Source of the DNA: Runella limosa DSM 17973 | GTDB lineage: Bacteria > Bacteroidota > Bacteroidia > Cytophagales > Spirosomataceae | Assembly: GCF_000482465.1 (NCBI RefSeq) | Contig: NZ_KI519423.1 | Span: 94,894 to 158,893 of the forward strand | Direction of reading: 5' to 3' | Length of the DNA stretch: 64,000 bases | Shown here: piece by piece, positions 1 to 9,439 of the stretch | Numbering within the stretch: the first letter of the stretch is position 1 | How the letters are laid out: the number at the start of each line of letters is the position of its first letter | Notes under the pieces: model-generated | What the model was told of the DNA's origin: nothing | The model's input: only the letters and a program-made list of their open reading frames with translations | The model's database searches: none | Translations under genes and position numbers: made by a program

Positions 1-1486
1 CACCCAGATTGAAAGGTGAGGTATTTGCATAGCCTTTTTCAACAATAAAACCGTCCAAAATCGCCGTATTGTTCAAAGGAGAGCCCGAGGTAAAAGTATT
101 GTTAATAACTCGGTAGGCATTGTCGGTGTCCACCCCTGTATCGCCAATGTTCCCACTTAAGATCGTGGCATTGGTTCGCCAATTTCGCTGCGACAGCTGC
201 GTTTCCGTACCGTCAAAGCCGCCGTAAATCGCCACACCGTTCACCATTACAAAAGCCTTGGTACGAGCATCGGTTGGAGTTGCATTACCCGAAGCATCGG
301 CCGTAGGTTTATACGCCCCTGCCGCTACCCAAATTTGCGCTCCTGAACAAGCAGCGGAGAGGGCATCTTGTAACGAAGTAAAGGCGTCCGTCCAAGAACT
401 ACCGTTGTTGGCTCCCGTGGCGTTGGCTTTCACGTAAACCGTGCCCGTTAGTTTAGAGCTTATCGTGTAAATACGGTCAACGTAGAGGTCAGGGTTATTT
501 TTAAGCCGAATCCGAACGGTATAAGTTCCTGTGGTTGTCCCTGTACCGGTGCTGACAGTAAACGGATCTGCCATTACATCAGAAAAGGTGGGATTGCCCG
601 AAAAAATACCGCCCGATACGATGGCGTATTCTAAATCAGTTGTATAACCATTAAAGACACCAGTAACATCAATACTGACACTGCCTTGTATAGGCGCAGA
701 ACAAGTGGGTTGAGTAGGCGTAGCCGTAGCCGAGAGTGTAGCCGTACCGAGGCACTCAATGATAACCTCCCCACCAGCGGTGCTTGTAACAACGTTAGTT
801 TGTCTTAAACCAGTATTATAAGAGCCGCCACCGCCACCCGGGCCATTGCTACAGCCGCCACCGCCGCCGCTATACCCGCCACCGCCGCCGCCACTGTAAA
901 ACCCGCCAAGGACACCATTACCTCCAAGCATTCCATTAGCGTATCCTTTTCCGCCTTGGGCAGGAAAACTACTAAGTGTGCCATTTGCTCCATCCTCGCC
1001 ATTGGTACCACCTGCGCCGCCACAAACCTGCGCTCCATTCGCCCCATTCATCGTAAGCTGTGCACTACCGCCATCGCATCCACATGAACCGGTACCACCT
1101 CCGCCACCCGCTACTATCAAGGGATTACTGCCAATGCTGACGGCCGAACCACTCCCGCCACCTATTGCCCCCCCAGGATCTACATCTAACCCCGGCGAAC
1201 CAGCAGATGCATTTAATACCTGTGAACTATTCAAAATGAAATCGCCTGCCATGGAAGCCCCAGCCCCCCCACCCGTGGCCAATCTTCTTCCTCCCCTTCC
1301 ACCTTTGACCTGTATTCTTATGAGATAAGGCCCACCAGAAGGTACTGTCCATGTGCCCGTAACAGGAGTTTGACCAGGGGTAGGGGCTGAAATATTCAGC
1401 ACCGTACCTGTACAGGTTTGAGCCCGAATGTCTAAGGTAATAATGCTAAAAAAAATAAAGAGTAGGGTAAAGAGTTTGAGTTTCAT
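1..1486 (-). CDS. Glycine-rich, beta-helix surface protein, cut by left edge
   Basis: I translated this by hand: an open frame starts with ATG at 1486-1484 and is still open at base 1, so about 495 residues are visible and the C-terminus is missing. Residues 1-23 form a secretion signal (MKLKLFTLLFIFFSII..., ending near RAQ). Residues about 60-225 are very rich in glycine, with GGGGG runs and few charged residues. From about residue 350 (TVYVKANATGANNGSSW) the sequence looks like the start of a right-handed parallel beta-helix (pectin-lyase-like) surface protein, with IYGGFDGTET and ILSGNIGD motifs common in Bacteroidota adhesins. A T9SS sorting domain would be expected beyond the edge but is not seen. 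Substrate or partner unknown. Confidence 0.8.
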   Translation of the reverse strand, partial: MKLKLFTLLFIFFSIITLDIRAQTCTGTVLNISAPTPGQTPVTGTWTVPSGGPYLIRIQVKGGRGGRRLATGGGAGASMAGDFILNSSQVLNASAGSPGLDVDPGGAIGGGSGSAVSIGSNPLIVAGGGGGTGSCGCDGGSAQLTMNGANGAQVCGGAGGTNGEDGANGTLSSFPAQGGKGYANGMLGGNGVLGGFYSGGGGGGYSGGGGGCSNGPGGGGGSYNTGLRQTNVVTSTAGGEVIIECLGTATLSATATPTQPTCSAPIQGSVSIDVTGVFNGYTTDLEYAIVSGGIFSGNPTFSDVMADPFTVSTGTGTTTGTYTVRIRLKNNPDLYVDRIYTISSKLTGTVYVKANATGANNGSSWTDAFTSLQDALSAACSGAQIWVAAGAYKPTADASGNATPTDARTKAFVMVNGVAIYGGFDGTETQLSQRNWRTNATILSGNIGDTGVDTDNAYRVINNTFTSGSPLNNTAILDGFIVEKGYANTSPFNLG

Positions 1487-1496
1487 ACAACGTTTT

Positions 1497-1652
1497 TTAA
1501 ATAGGTAAAAAAGCCAACAGGGTTTGTCTTAATCGTTCAATTTTTTCATCGAAATACCACCAAACCACCAAGCAAGCGAGCAACGCCAGCGTCCAGAGAA
1601 ATAGCCACCACAGCTTGCTAACAAGGGATTTTATGTCTTCAAAAAAATTCAT
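1497..1652 (-). CDS. 51-aa single-pass membrane peptide
   Basis: A short open frame, found by reading the minus strand, runs from ATG (1652-1650) to TAA (1499-1497) and encodes 51 residues beginning MNFFEDIKSLVSKLWW. Residues about 15-33 form one hydrophobic, tryptophan-rich membrane segment (WWLFLWTLALLACLVVWW), followed by a charged tail (DEKIERLRQ). It ends 10 bp before the start of the large surface-protein gene and follows a strong terminator, so it would be the first gene of that transcript. I recognise no family. The membrane-like composition and position support a real gene, but a chance frame cannot be excluded. Confidence 0.5.
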   Translation of the reverse strand: MNFFEDIKSLVSKLWWLFLWTLALLACLVVWWYFDEKIERLRQTLLAFLPI

Positions 1653-1744
1653 CCAGTAAGATTAACCAACAGTATATTTTTTACCAAAATTGGCACATCA
1701 CAAAAACATCATAATTTATAATATATTAATAATCAGCATATTAA

Positions 1745-1789
1745 AAAAGCACAAATGCTTCCAAGTGGCTTGGAAGCATTTGTACTTTT
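1745..1789 (-). terminator. Strong terminator after the 604-aa regulator
   Basis: The arms 1745-1765 and 1769-1789 pair over 21 bp with one mismatch and a 3-base loop. On the minus strand the stem is followed by six T. It sits 47 bp beyond the stop of the LuxR-type regulator and separates it from the next minus-strand genes. On the plus strand it also ends in T4, but no plus-strand gene reads into it. Confidence 0.8.
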
Positions 1790-1835
1790 AGGTATATACC
1801 GCGTCTTTCGGCGAAAGGAAAAGTTGAGTTAAAGC

Positions 1836-3650
1836 CTATATGGTATCCGCAAAATCATTCCATGTAGCGTCTTCTGACAAGTCTATTTTCTTCCTAAGGC
1901 GAAACCATACATTTCGTACGGCATTGGGCGAGACCCCCAGCGAAGAAGCCATTTCTTTGGAATCTAATTTGAGCTTGGCCAAGGCCATAAATCGGATTTC
2001 GGCGGGAGATATGCCTGGGATTTTTTCTTTCAAGCGTGTTAAATAGCCTATGTGTACCTGTTCAAAAAGCAACTTAAAACTAATCCATTGTTCTTCGGTA
2101 AGTAGTGAATTGCTTTGCAACTGTCGAATACTTGTGTCATTTTTCCCCCGATCATTTTCGGCCTCTAACATTTCTATTTGCTTGTTTTTGGCCACGATGA
2201 TGTTGGTAAACTCTTCCAGTTTTAGTTGTGCCAACAGCTGTTCTCGTTTGGCTTTTTCCTGTTCAATCAGCACTTGCTTTTCCGCTTCCTGTTGCTGAAT
2301 TTTCAACTCTTTTTCTTTGACTTTCATCACCAATCGTTGCCGAAGTATCCATACAAAAGCAATGCCCGTCACTAACAAAATGATGACAATGGTAATGATT
2401 CTGTTGATCTCTTGCTGGCGGATATTTTCATCAAGCGTCATTTCGGCATTCCGCCTTCGCTCGGTTTCGAGCTTCAAATCGGCCTGAATTTGTACGTTTT
2501 TTCCCCTGCGTTTCTCCAAAATCTCCGTCCAATATTGGGTAGAGTCTTTGTGGAACACCACCAATGACATGTTTCCAACCTCCTTGTAATAGTTGCTTAG
2601 TAACTGGTGTAATTGCAAGTGGTCCGACTCGTTGCCTTGGCTGTAAGTAGCCTGTTTGGCGAGTGAGATGAGTTTGCTCGCCTCCGTTATGTTATTTTGG
2701 GCCAAATACAAGTCAGCCAAGCCAATCGCAAACCTACAGGTGTTATCCAATAAATTGTGCTTGGAGGTTTCTTCGATACCGATTCTGTAATGTTGGATAG
2801 CACTTGTCAAATTCCCCAACCCTTTAAGGATATGCGCCTTATTACCCATCAATATTCCATACCACACTTTTTTGTCGTCTTCTTTGGCAAAGTCCTGATG
2901 AAACATTCGCAGCGACTTATCAACGTAAATCTGAGCAGAGTCGTAGTTTTTAAGTTTTAGGTACGACACTCCCACTATGTCCAAAGTCAAAAATTTCTCT
3001 ACTTGGTTGATGTTGTACTTTTCTACTTCTTTTCCATACCTAACAGCATTAGCAAAATCATCAAATTGATAAAAAATACGTGTCACCCCACTCAACAAAA
3101 GTCCTTTTTGAGTTGAATTACCTTCTTTCAATCTATTACTGTATTCAATTGCTTTGTTTAGAAAATACAAGGACAATACATCTTGTTGGTAATTAAGTCT
3201 CAGATTAACAGCATACAAAAAAGTAAGGGCAGCTTTAATTTCGGCAAAATCCACTCTATCGGCCTCTTCTAAGCTGCTTTTATACCAATCTTCAAACGTT
3301 CTTAAATCAACTTTACTACTTCGTTGTAAGTAATCCATTTTGGCGAGTTGAGCAATCAGCAAAGCTTTGTCGTCATTATGCTGTTTGGCCGCTAACTCCG
3401 CCACTGCTATCCGAAACAAATAACCCTCTTGGCTTTTTAAGTGCGTAAACAAATTTGAACGAATAGAATCAATCAGAAACCATCGCTTCGGATAAGGTTG
3501 TTGATAAGCTATATCGTACTGAGAGCTATATGCTTCAGGATGGCGTAAATCTTGTCCGTTGCAATGAGTAATAAATAAAAAAAACAGCAGAAAATTTATA
3601 AAAAAAAGATGCTTGTACTTACACTGAATCATACGTTTGGATGGGTACAT
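1836..3650 (-). CDS. Membrane TPR regulator with LuxR-type HTH
   Basis: This 604-residue protein is a common Bacteroidota regulator type without a receiver domain. Residues 14-32 form a signal peptide or first membrane segment; about 90-370 are helical TPR-like repeats predicted to lie in the periplasm. Residues 418-437 are a membrane segment (IVIILLVTGIAFVWIL), 440-500 a charged coiled coil, and 545-590 a LuxR/GerE-like helix-turn-helix (ISPAEIRFMALAKLKL, MASSLGVSPNAVRNVWFRLR). The layout suggests a sensor that passes an external or envelope signal to a cytoplasmic DNA-binding domain. Its ligand and targets are unknown. Flanking surface-protein genes on the same strand are plausible targets, by position only. 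A start at Met7 (3632) is also possible. Confidence 0.85.
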   Translation of the reverse strand: MYPSKRMIQCKYKHLFFINFLLFFLFITHCNGQDLRHPEAYSSQYDIAYQQPYPKRWFLIDSIRSNLFTHLKSQEGYLFRIAVAELAAKQHNDDKALLIAQLAKMDYLQRSSKVDLRTFEDWYKSSLEEADRVDFAEIKAALTFLYAVNLRLNYQQDVLSLYFLNKAIEYSNRLKEGNSTQKGLLLSGVTRIFYQFDDFANAVRYGKEVEKYNINQVEKFLTLDIVGVSYLKLKNYDSAQIYVDKSLRMFHQDFAKEDDKKVWYGILMGNKAHILKGLGNLTSAIQHYRIGIEETSKHNLLDNTCRFAIGLADLYLAQNNITEASKLISLAKQATYSQGNESDHLQLHQLLSNYYKEVGNMSLVVFHKDSTQYWTEILEKRRGKNVQIQADLKLETERRRNAEMTLDENIRQQEINRIITIVIILLVTGIAFVWILRQRLVMKVKEKELKIQQQEAEKQVLIEQEKAKREQLLAQLKLEEFTNIIVAKNKQIEMLEAENDRGKNDTSIRQLQSNSLLTEEQWISFKLLFEQVHIGYLTRLKEKIPGISPAEIRFMALAKLKLDSKEMASSLGVSPNAVRNVWFRLRKKIDLSEDATWNDFADTI

Positions 3651-3736
3651 TTACCAAAAATGGCCTGTACTCAATTAGAGTAGGAGTTTGTTCATATTTA
3701 TTGAGACAGTAAATTTAGAAACAAAAAAATAAACAA

Positions 3737-3774
3737 AAAAGTCTTGAATTGGCACAAGCCAAAACAAGACTTTT
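3737..3774 (-). terminator. Terminator after the 1691-aa surface protein
   Basis: AAAAGTCTTG (3737-3746) pairs with CAAGACTTTT (3765-3774), and inside it TTGGC pairs with GCCAA around an ACAA loop. On the minus strand the stem runs straight into T-rich sequence. It lies 41 bp past the stop of the surface protein. Confidence 0.75.
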
Positions 3775-3815
3775 AGGATAACATTTTAATAAACCAACCA
3801 ACGTCAGTATAGCTT

Positions 3816-6800
3816 TTACTCCACCTTCACCACTTTCAACGTTGCTTGTCTGTCCGAAGTACTTACTTTCAAGAAGTACATTCCCGTCGGCAATTCACCG
3901 ACTTCAAACTCCTCTTGGTGCATGTTAGTTTCAGGTACAAATTGGCGGCGCAATACACTTCGACCCGACGCGTCCGTCAACTCCGTTTGTACGGCTTGCC
4001 CTTTGCTATCTTGTACTTGGAGACGGAGAATGTTCGTGATGGGATTGGGCATAACTTGTGCAAAAACGTTATCAGTGGATTTTAGATCCCTCGCATCGGC
4101 GAACCGCCAGGATGACAAATTGGTTGCCATTTCCCTCGCTGCTCCTACACCTACGCCATCTTTCGATTGGATGCGGAACCAGTATTCTTGGTACGCCAAC
4201 ACGTTGCCTTGCGCTTGGCGCGTTGCAGGATAAATACTGCCCCAACCCTTCATGTCCCAATATCTCACACTCAACTTGTATAAACCTTTAGGCAACCCCG
4301 AATCATACGCATTACCGCCTGCGCCATTGTCTTGGTAAAATCCGTAGGCTGGATGGTTTTGCGCGTACAACTCCGTCCAGCCCTCACGGTTGGCATACAT
4401 AAAGTAGGGTGCATTGTTTTCGTGCGTGTTGAATGAGCGGATTACCCCCATTTCGGGTGTCGCCAACATATCAAAAGTCAATGAACCATCCGTGCCCAAA
4501 CCACAAGCTTCCACGTTGATTGTCCAGTAACGAGGTGCTACTTTGTTAGCGTTTTCTACATAATATAAAGTCGGATTTTGCTGTGTACTTTGTGCCAATT
4601 CGGGCCCACCGTCTCGCGTGATGAAATGACTACTCCACAACGATTTATCGTTGGCAGACTTCACCGACGATTTGGTTTCTCCCACATTGATCGGCGTCAC
4701 CACAAAAGCATTCCAATAAATATCCTTCCGAATACTTTCTGCGCTTTGACAACCTCCGCCAAAAATACACTTCGCCCAATAGGTCTGTTTGGTGACATTA
4801 TTAAACGACACTTCAAAACTTGGCGTGGTCACTCCTGTGTTCCAGAACGTCTGACTACCCGAAGGGCAATTCGCCGAAATTGTCACCATTGAGCCTATGC
4901 ACACGTTCTCTTGTGAGGCTGTAATCACAGGCGCTACTTGCGTGGGCGTCAAAGTAAACGTCACCACATTGCTTCGCTCGCTTACACAACCGTTTTCAGT
5001 TTGGCAACGGGCGTAGTACGACGTCGTCTGACTTGGAACCGTCGATGGTAAATTGGGCAAGGCCACGTTCGTAGTAGCATTGTACCAAACCGTTCGCAAA
5101 CTACCGCAACTCGACTGACCGCTGAAACTTGCCGTCGCATCACAACTGCTCGTTGATGACAACGACACCGTAGGAGCAGTTGGAATCGTCACCAATTTTA
5201 ACCGCATCACCCCCGATTCAGATTCTACGCACGACGGTGTTCCGTCTGATTTGCGGCAGCGTACGCGGTAATTGTGATATTGATTGTCCACCAAACCCGT
5301 GGGTACACCCGATGAATATTCACCGCCATCCACTGAGTAAAGTGTCACTTCGCCCACCGCGCAATTGGCATTAAACACCATTGGACTATTGGTCAAACTA
5401 CACACTTCTTTGCTCTCGCCCACCAACACTGTCACGCCATCGACTAACAACGATACGTTTTGGGGGACAGTAGCGCGGTTATTAATCGTCAACTCAATCA
5501 CGCCTGAGTAAGTCGAAGCACAACTCGCATCACAGGCCGCTTGGTAGCGGTGGAGTTGGTTATTGGAGGGTTGGGAAACTGGGGCAGTCGCCGACCAAGC
5601 GCTCCAAGCGCCGCTACCCACTTGCACCCGCCAAACGGGCGAATCTGAAACACACAAACCCGAAACCGTAAACTGTAAACCGTTAACAGAATTGGCATCT
5701 GTGTCGCATAAAACAGGGTTATTGCCTTCACTTAACGTTTGTTGGAGGGCATTGAGCGAAATAGTTGGAGGTCCAACCACGGTCACGCTACTCGTCGTAG
5801 CACTGCAACCCGTTGATGTTTCGGTAAACGTAAACGTCACATTACCAGCAGCTACACCTGTCACTACTCCTGCGTTAGTGACCGTTGCTTTTGTATCATC
5901 GCTGCTTGTCCATGTACCGCCGCTTGTTGGACTTAACGTTATCGTACTACCTACGCAAACACTGGCAGCAGGAGCGCTTACGACGGGCAATGCTTTTATT
6001 GTCACTTGAATCGACACCGTTTTTGGACAAGGGTTGCTGGCATCATTGACTGAGAAATACATCGTTTGAATACCCAACAATACCAAATTTGTCAATGTAA
6101 AAGTATTAGTACCTTGGTTATACGTACCTGCTGGAGTCGTCAGCGAAGCATCGCTGTACCACGTACTGCCAGCGGTAAAGTTATTGGTTCCGCCGATTTG
6201 CAAAGCGGGACTGATAGAAGTATCACAGATCGCAATTGGGGCTACTACGATATCATTATTGGTAACATTCGCTATCGGATTCCCCAATGGGTACTCGATC
6301 ACGCCATTGTTGGTCAATGCCGTATTGGTATGTGTTTGCGCCGTATTGACGGTGAACAATCCTGCATTGGTAAAATTACCTGCATTGTTGAGGTTATCAA
6401 ACATGGTCAATTTTGCGCAAGCATTATTGTTGAAGGCAGAATTTGCTTCATTCCGAACCCCATCTACCGCCGTTTGTTTAATGCTGATGACTCCCCCCGC
6501 ATTGTTGTTAAATACCGCATTTACTCCTTGTACATTGGCGATACCACTACCTGTCAAAGGGGCATTTTCTCCCATCTGAATCAAACCTGCATTGGTAAAC
6601 GCGCGGGTAGAAACAATTCCACTCTGCACTTGGTCAATGTAGATTTTTGCACCTGTCGTATTGGTAAAAGGCGCTGTACTAAGAATACCTGTACTGAACT
6701 CCCCTTCAGAAACATTAAAGACATTACTAATCGTGATTTGTCCCGCATTTTGGAAAGTACCAGAAACATTCCAGATGCCATTACCCCAAGGGTTAGCAAT

Positions 6801-8891
6801 AGAAATGATTCCCGTGGCACTGTTGGTAAAACTGCCTGCATTGTAAATACCGTCTTGTACGAAAACAAGTCCAATATTTCCAATGGTAATCTTCGCATCG
6901 TTATTGAAGGTTCCACCGTTGATAATACAAAAAATCGTGTTACCACTAATACCTATTCGATTAATATAGATATCCCCGCCAACCTTGTTATTAAAAGTAG
7001 AACCATTTCTAATTCCATCCCCTTTCACATCTGATTGACTGCCGATTTCGATGAGGGCTTCGTTATTGAATACGGTGCCACTATTGAGTAATCGAATGCC
7101 ATGACTGCCCGTTCGGTCAATTTGGATGTTACCACCCGTTTTGTTATTAAAGGTATTGCCTTCTAATCTAATTCCTTCCCCCGTAATGGCCGCATTGCTG
7201 CCAATTTTTATGAGGGCTTCGTTGTTTACTAACCCATTAGAATAAAATGCTTGCGCCCCCCCTGTGCGGTCAATGTAGATTTCAGCATTGGGTTTATTAT
7301 TAAACGTACCGCCGTTGCGATGCACAATACCGATAGCCCCAACGGCGCTGGTATTGCCTACGCGTATCGTACCGCTATTGTCCACTGTTCCATAGTTGTC
7401 TAGTCCATGACGAGGTGATACGGCGCCATTGATTGCCAAGTTTCCAGTGGCGTTAATCGTCAATATTGCCCCTCCCAGTACCAACACTGACTTGGCTACG
7501 GCGACTGTCCCCGCTCCAATGACGGGGTCATTTGCTACATCAGGAATATTTACATCGTCAGTGGCCGTAGGAACGCTGCCATCTTGCCAGTTTCCTGCCG
7601 TAGCCCAATTGTTAGATACGCAGCCCGTCCAAGTATCGGTAGTGGTTGCGGTGAAAGGCGAAGAAAGCACTATGGGGTTGCTTCCATAAGTCGTCTCGCA
7701 GGTAGGGTTGCTGCCTTGAATACGTACTTTGATGTTATAATTTCCCGCAGCTAAATTGTTGAAAGTCGCATTGGTTTGCCAATCGGTGCCGTTGTTAATG
7801 CTATACTCTAACGTGCCGGTTCCTGTGGCGTTGACTATAATAGTCCCCGTGGGCACGGCGCAGGTAGGTTGGGTGACGTTGGGAGCAGTGATGTTGGGGG
7901 GAGTACAACTCATGGTAAAGTTCAAACACCAGCTTCCAATGCTTCCTGTATTAGTAGCGGCATCATCTACTGCGTACAAATACCAAGTGCCATTTGGATT
8001 GGTATTATTAAGAAGTGTTCCCAAAGTTGTGTTGCTCGCGGAGATATAAGGTCCCGCCGGAGCAGGAGCAGGGAAAGCATCAACATTTACCTCAAAATCG
8101 GTCGGTCTGAAAGTTCCGCTGACCAATGTCGTGTTGTCTGGTAATGAACTTCCTGCACTTGAGTCGAGAATCAAATCAAGGCCTGTGACGGCATTCGTAC
8201 CGCCAACATCAGACATAAGAACAAATTTTTGACCCGTCGGAGAGTACAGCAGTAAGTCAATGTCATCAGGTGCAGTGTGCGTTAAGTTTTTCAGCGTAAT
8301 CGTTACTTTCTCAATCGTACCCGTTAGACCCGATACAGAAATGCGGGAGGGATAAGGCGTAGCCACCCCATTATCATTGATTGTAATGCCGCCTTCGTTA
8401 CAAAAGGTAGTACCATCTACAGTGGTGGCAGTATTGACCGTTTGGGTAAGGGAACCAGAACTGCTGTTAAACCCAGTAGCTCCGTTGTAATTGGCAGTAA
8501 CCAAGTGGCTGCCCTCAGTCCAGTTAGATTTACTGAAAGTGGCTTGTCCGCTGCCATTAAGCGGCACATTCGTAGCTAAGGCTTGTACGCCTTCAAAAAA
8601 AGATACGCTCCCCAGCGTAACGGGGTTTCCACCACTGGTTACAGTGGCGGTAATAGTAACGCTATTTCCAGTAAAAGAAGGATTTAGGCTTGATGTTAGC
8701 ACTGTAACGGTAGGCGCATTGGCCTGTAAGAAAGTAGGGTTGGCCAAACTCGAATAAGACAATAGCAACAATACAAGAAGTGGTAATTTTAGTATTGCCC
8801 AACTTTGTACTGATGTACAGATTACCCTCTTCAGGAAGAAAAAAGAAGGGGGAGGCATGGAATGTGGCATAGTAGGGTAAAGGGTAGTCAT
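3816..8891 (-). CDS. Large T9SS-secreted multidomain surface protein
   Basis: The 1691-residue product carries a hydrophobic secretion signal near residues 34-52 (LKLPLLVLLLLSYSSLA) behind an unusually long N-terminus; Met8 or Met12 could be the real start. In order: an Ig-like (Big_3-type) domain near 55-150; a proprotein-convertase P-domain-like module near 155-330 (IDLLLYSPTGQ, GTWYLYAVDD); a long series of short FNN/FTN repeats near 460-890 that looks like a beta-solenoid; a BIG2-like domain (TWTSSDDTKATV, GVVTGVAAG); Cys-paired repeats; and a C-terminal type A T9SS sorting domain (VMPNPITNILRL ... GMYFLKVSTSD ... LKVVKVE). It should be exported by T9SS and attached to or released from the cell surface. 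Probable role is adhesion; no catalytic motif was seen. It starts 5 bp after the NTF2-like gene and is probably co-transcribed with it. Confidence 0.88.
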   Translation of the reverse strand: MTTLYPTMPHSMPPPSFFFLKRVICTSVQSWAILKLPLLVLLLLSYSSLANPTFLQANAPTVTVLTSSLNPSFTGNSVTITATVTSGGNPVTLGSVSFFEGVQALATNVPLNGSGQATFSKSNWTEGSHLVTANYNGATGFNSSSGSLTQTVNTATTVDGTTFCNEGGITINDNGVATPYPSRISVSGLTGTIEKVTITLKNLTHTAPDDIDLLLYSPTGQKFVLMSDVGGTNAVTGLDLILDSSAGSSLPDNTTLVSGTFRPTDFEVNVDAFPAPAPAGPYISASNTTLGTLLNNTNPNGTWYLYAVDDAATNTGSIGSWCLNFTMSCTPPNITAPNVTQPTCAVPTGTIIVNATGTGTLEYSINNGTDWQTNATFNNLAAGNYNIKVRIQGSNPTCETTYGSNPIVLSSPFTATTTDTWTGCVSNNWATAGNWQDGSVPTATDDVNIPDVANDPVIGAGTVAVAKSVLVLGGAILTINATGNLAINGAVSPRHGLDNYGTVDNSGTIRVGNTSAVGAIGIVHRNGGTFNNKPNAEIYIDRTGGAQAFYSNGLVNNEALIKIGSNAAITGEGIRLEGNTFNNKTGGNIQIDRTGSHGIRLLNSGTVFNNEALIEIGSQSDVKGDGIRNGSTFNNKVGGDIYINRIGISGNTIFCIINGGTFNNDAKITIGNIGLVFVQDGIYNAGSFTNSATGIISIANPWGNGIWNVSGTFQNAGQITISNVFNVSEGEFSTGILSTAPFTNTTGAKIYIDQVQSGIVSTRAFTNAGLIQMGENAPLTGSGIANVQGVNAVFNNNAGGVISIKQTAVDGVRNEANSAFNNNACAKLTMFDNLNNAGNFTNAGLFTVNTAQTHTNTALTNNGVIEYPLGNPIANVTNNDIVVAPIAICDTSISPALQIGGTNNFTAGSTWYSDASLTTPAGTYNQGTNTFTLTNLVLLGIQTMYFSVNDASNPCPKTVSIQVTIKALPVVSAPAASVCVGSTITLSPTSGGTWTSSDDTKATVTNAGVVTGVAAGNVTFTFTETSTGCSATTSSVTVVGPPTISLNALQQTLSEGNNPVLCDTDANSVNGLQFTVSGLCVSDSPVWRVQVGSGAWSAWSATAPVSQPSNNQLHRYQAACDASCASTYSGVIELTINNRATVPQNVSLLVDGVTVLVGESKEVCSLTNSPMVFNANCAVGEVTLYSVDGGEYSSGVPTGLVDNQYHNYRVRCRKSDGTPSCVESESGVMRLKLVTIPTAPTVSLSSTSSCDATASFSGQSSCGSLRTVWYNATTNVALPNLPSTVPSQTTSYYARCQTENGCVSERSNVVTFTLTPTQVAPVITASQENVCIGSMVTISANCPSGSQTFWNTGVTTPSFEVSFNNVTKQTYWAKCIFGGGCQSAESIRKDIYWNAFVVTPINVGETKSSVKSANDKSLWSSHFITRDGGPELAQSTQQNPTLYYVENANKVAPRYWTINVEACGLGTDGSLTFDMLATPEMGVIRSFNTHENNAPYFMYANREGWTELYAQNHPAYGFYQDNGAGGNAYDSGLPKGLYKLSVRYWDMKGWGSIYPATRQAQGNVLAYQEYWFRIQSKDGVGVGAAREMATNLSSWRFADARDLKSTDNVFAQVMPNPITNILRLQVQDSKGQAVQTELTDASGRSVLRRQFVPETNMHQEEFEVGELPTGMYFLKVSTSDRQATLKVVKVE

Positions 8892-8896
8892 AGGAT

Positions 8897-9340
8897 TTAT
8901 CGACGGTTTGAGTAATAGGTATATTTTCGGCTGATTTTTTGGTTTTCAATGGTAAAAATGGTACAACTCGAACGGCTGAGTAGAATGCTGTCGGTGGTCA
9001 TACCTTCGGCCATGGTCTCCACAATCACGTGATGGGTTCCAGCGGCGTAGAGTTGGGTAATGTGTTGGGTCAGCTGGGGAAAGGTTTGGTGCATTTTTCG
9101 GCAATTGTTAATGTATCGTTGTTTGGACTGTCGGATGATTTGGCTTCCGCTGGTGGCCCCTTTCAGGCTGACACTATCAGCAAACAGCTTTTCCAACTCT
9201 TTCCATTCGTGTCGGTTGATAAGCAGGTGAACTTCTTTGACCAACTGTATATTCTCGGCTTGGGCAGTGCTTTCGTCGTTTGTACAACTCAGACAAACCA
9301 ATCCCACCAACAGTGCACTGAAGAGCCTTCTTAACGTCAT
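8897..9340 (-). CDS. NTF2-like lipoprotein
   Basis: The 147-residue product starts with a lipoprotein signal (LVGLVCLSCTND, lipobox Cys about residue 20), so it is probably anchored in the cell envelope. The rest fits the SnoaL/NTF2-like cone fold: two N-terminal helices (LVKEVHLLINRHEWKELEKL), then FADSVSL and a series of strands ending FTIENQKISRKYTYY. Such proteins bind small ligands or act in binding roles; no catalytic residue can be assigned. It is the first gene before the 1691-aa surface protein, and three 21-bp repeats lie about 100-160 bp upstream of its start. Confidence 0.75.
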   Translation of the reverse strand: MTLRRLFSALLVGLVCLSCTNDESTAQAENIQLVKEVHLLINRHEWKELEKLFADSVSLKGATSGSQIIRQSKQRYINNCRKMHQTFPQLTQHITQLYAAGTHHVIVETMAEGMTTDSILLSRSSCTIFTIENQKISRKYTYYSNRR

Positions 9341-9439
9341 GGTTGAGGGGGTAGTTAGCGTAGTTGATTTGAGGACGGAATACGCAGAAAAATGCGTTTA
9401 CCGATGTAGTAAAAGTAGGGGCTAGAGAAGAAAAACCGT

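Noticed and set aside
5656-5687. AAACTGTAAAC words within the 1691-aa gene, similar to the S23 flank
   Set aside because: The encoded VNGLQFTVSGL fits the protein's repeated Cys-paired domain, so chance codon choice explains it better than an inserted repeat.
6066-7034. 322-codon plus-strand open frame opposite the solenoid part of the 1691-aa protein
   Set aside because: It mirrors a low-complexity repeat region, has no signal, motif or hydrophobic pattern of its own, and the minus-strand protein is clearly real.
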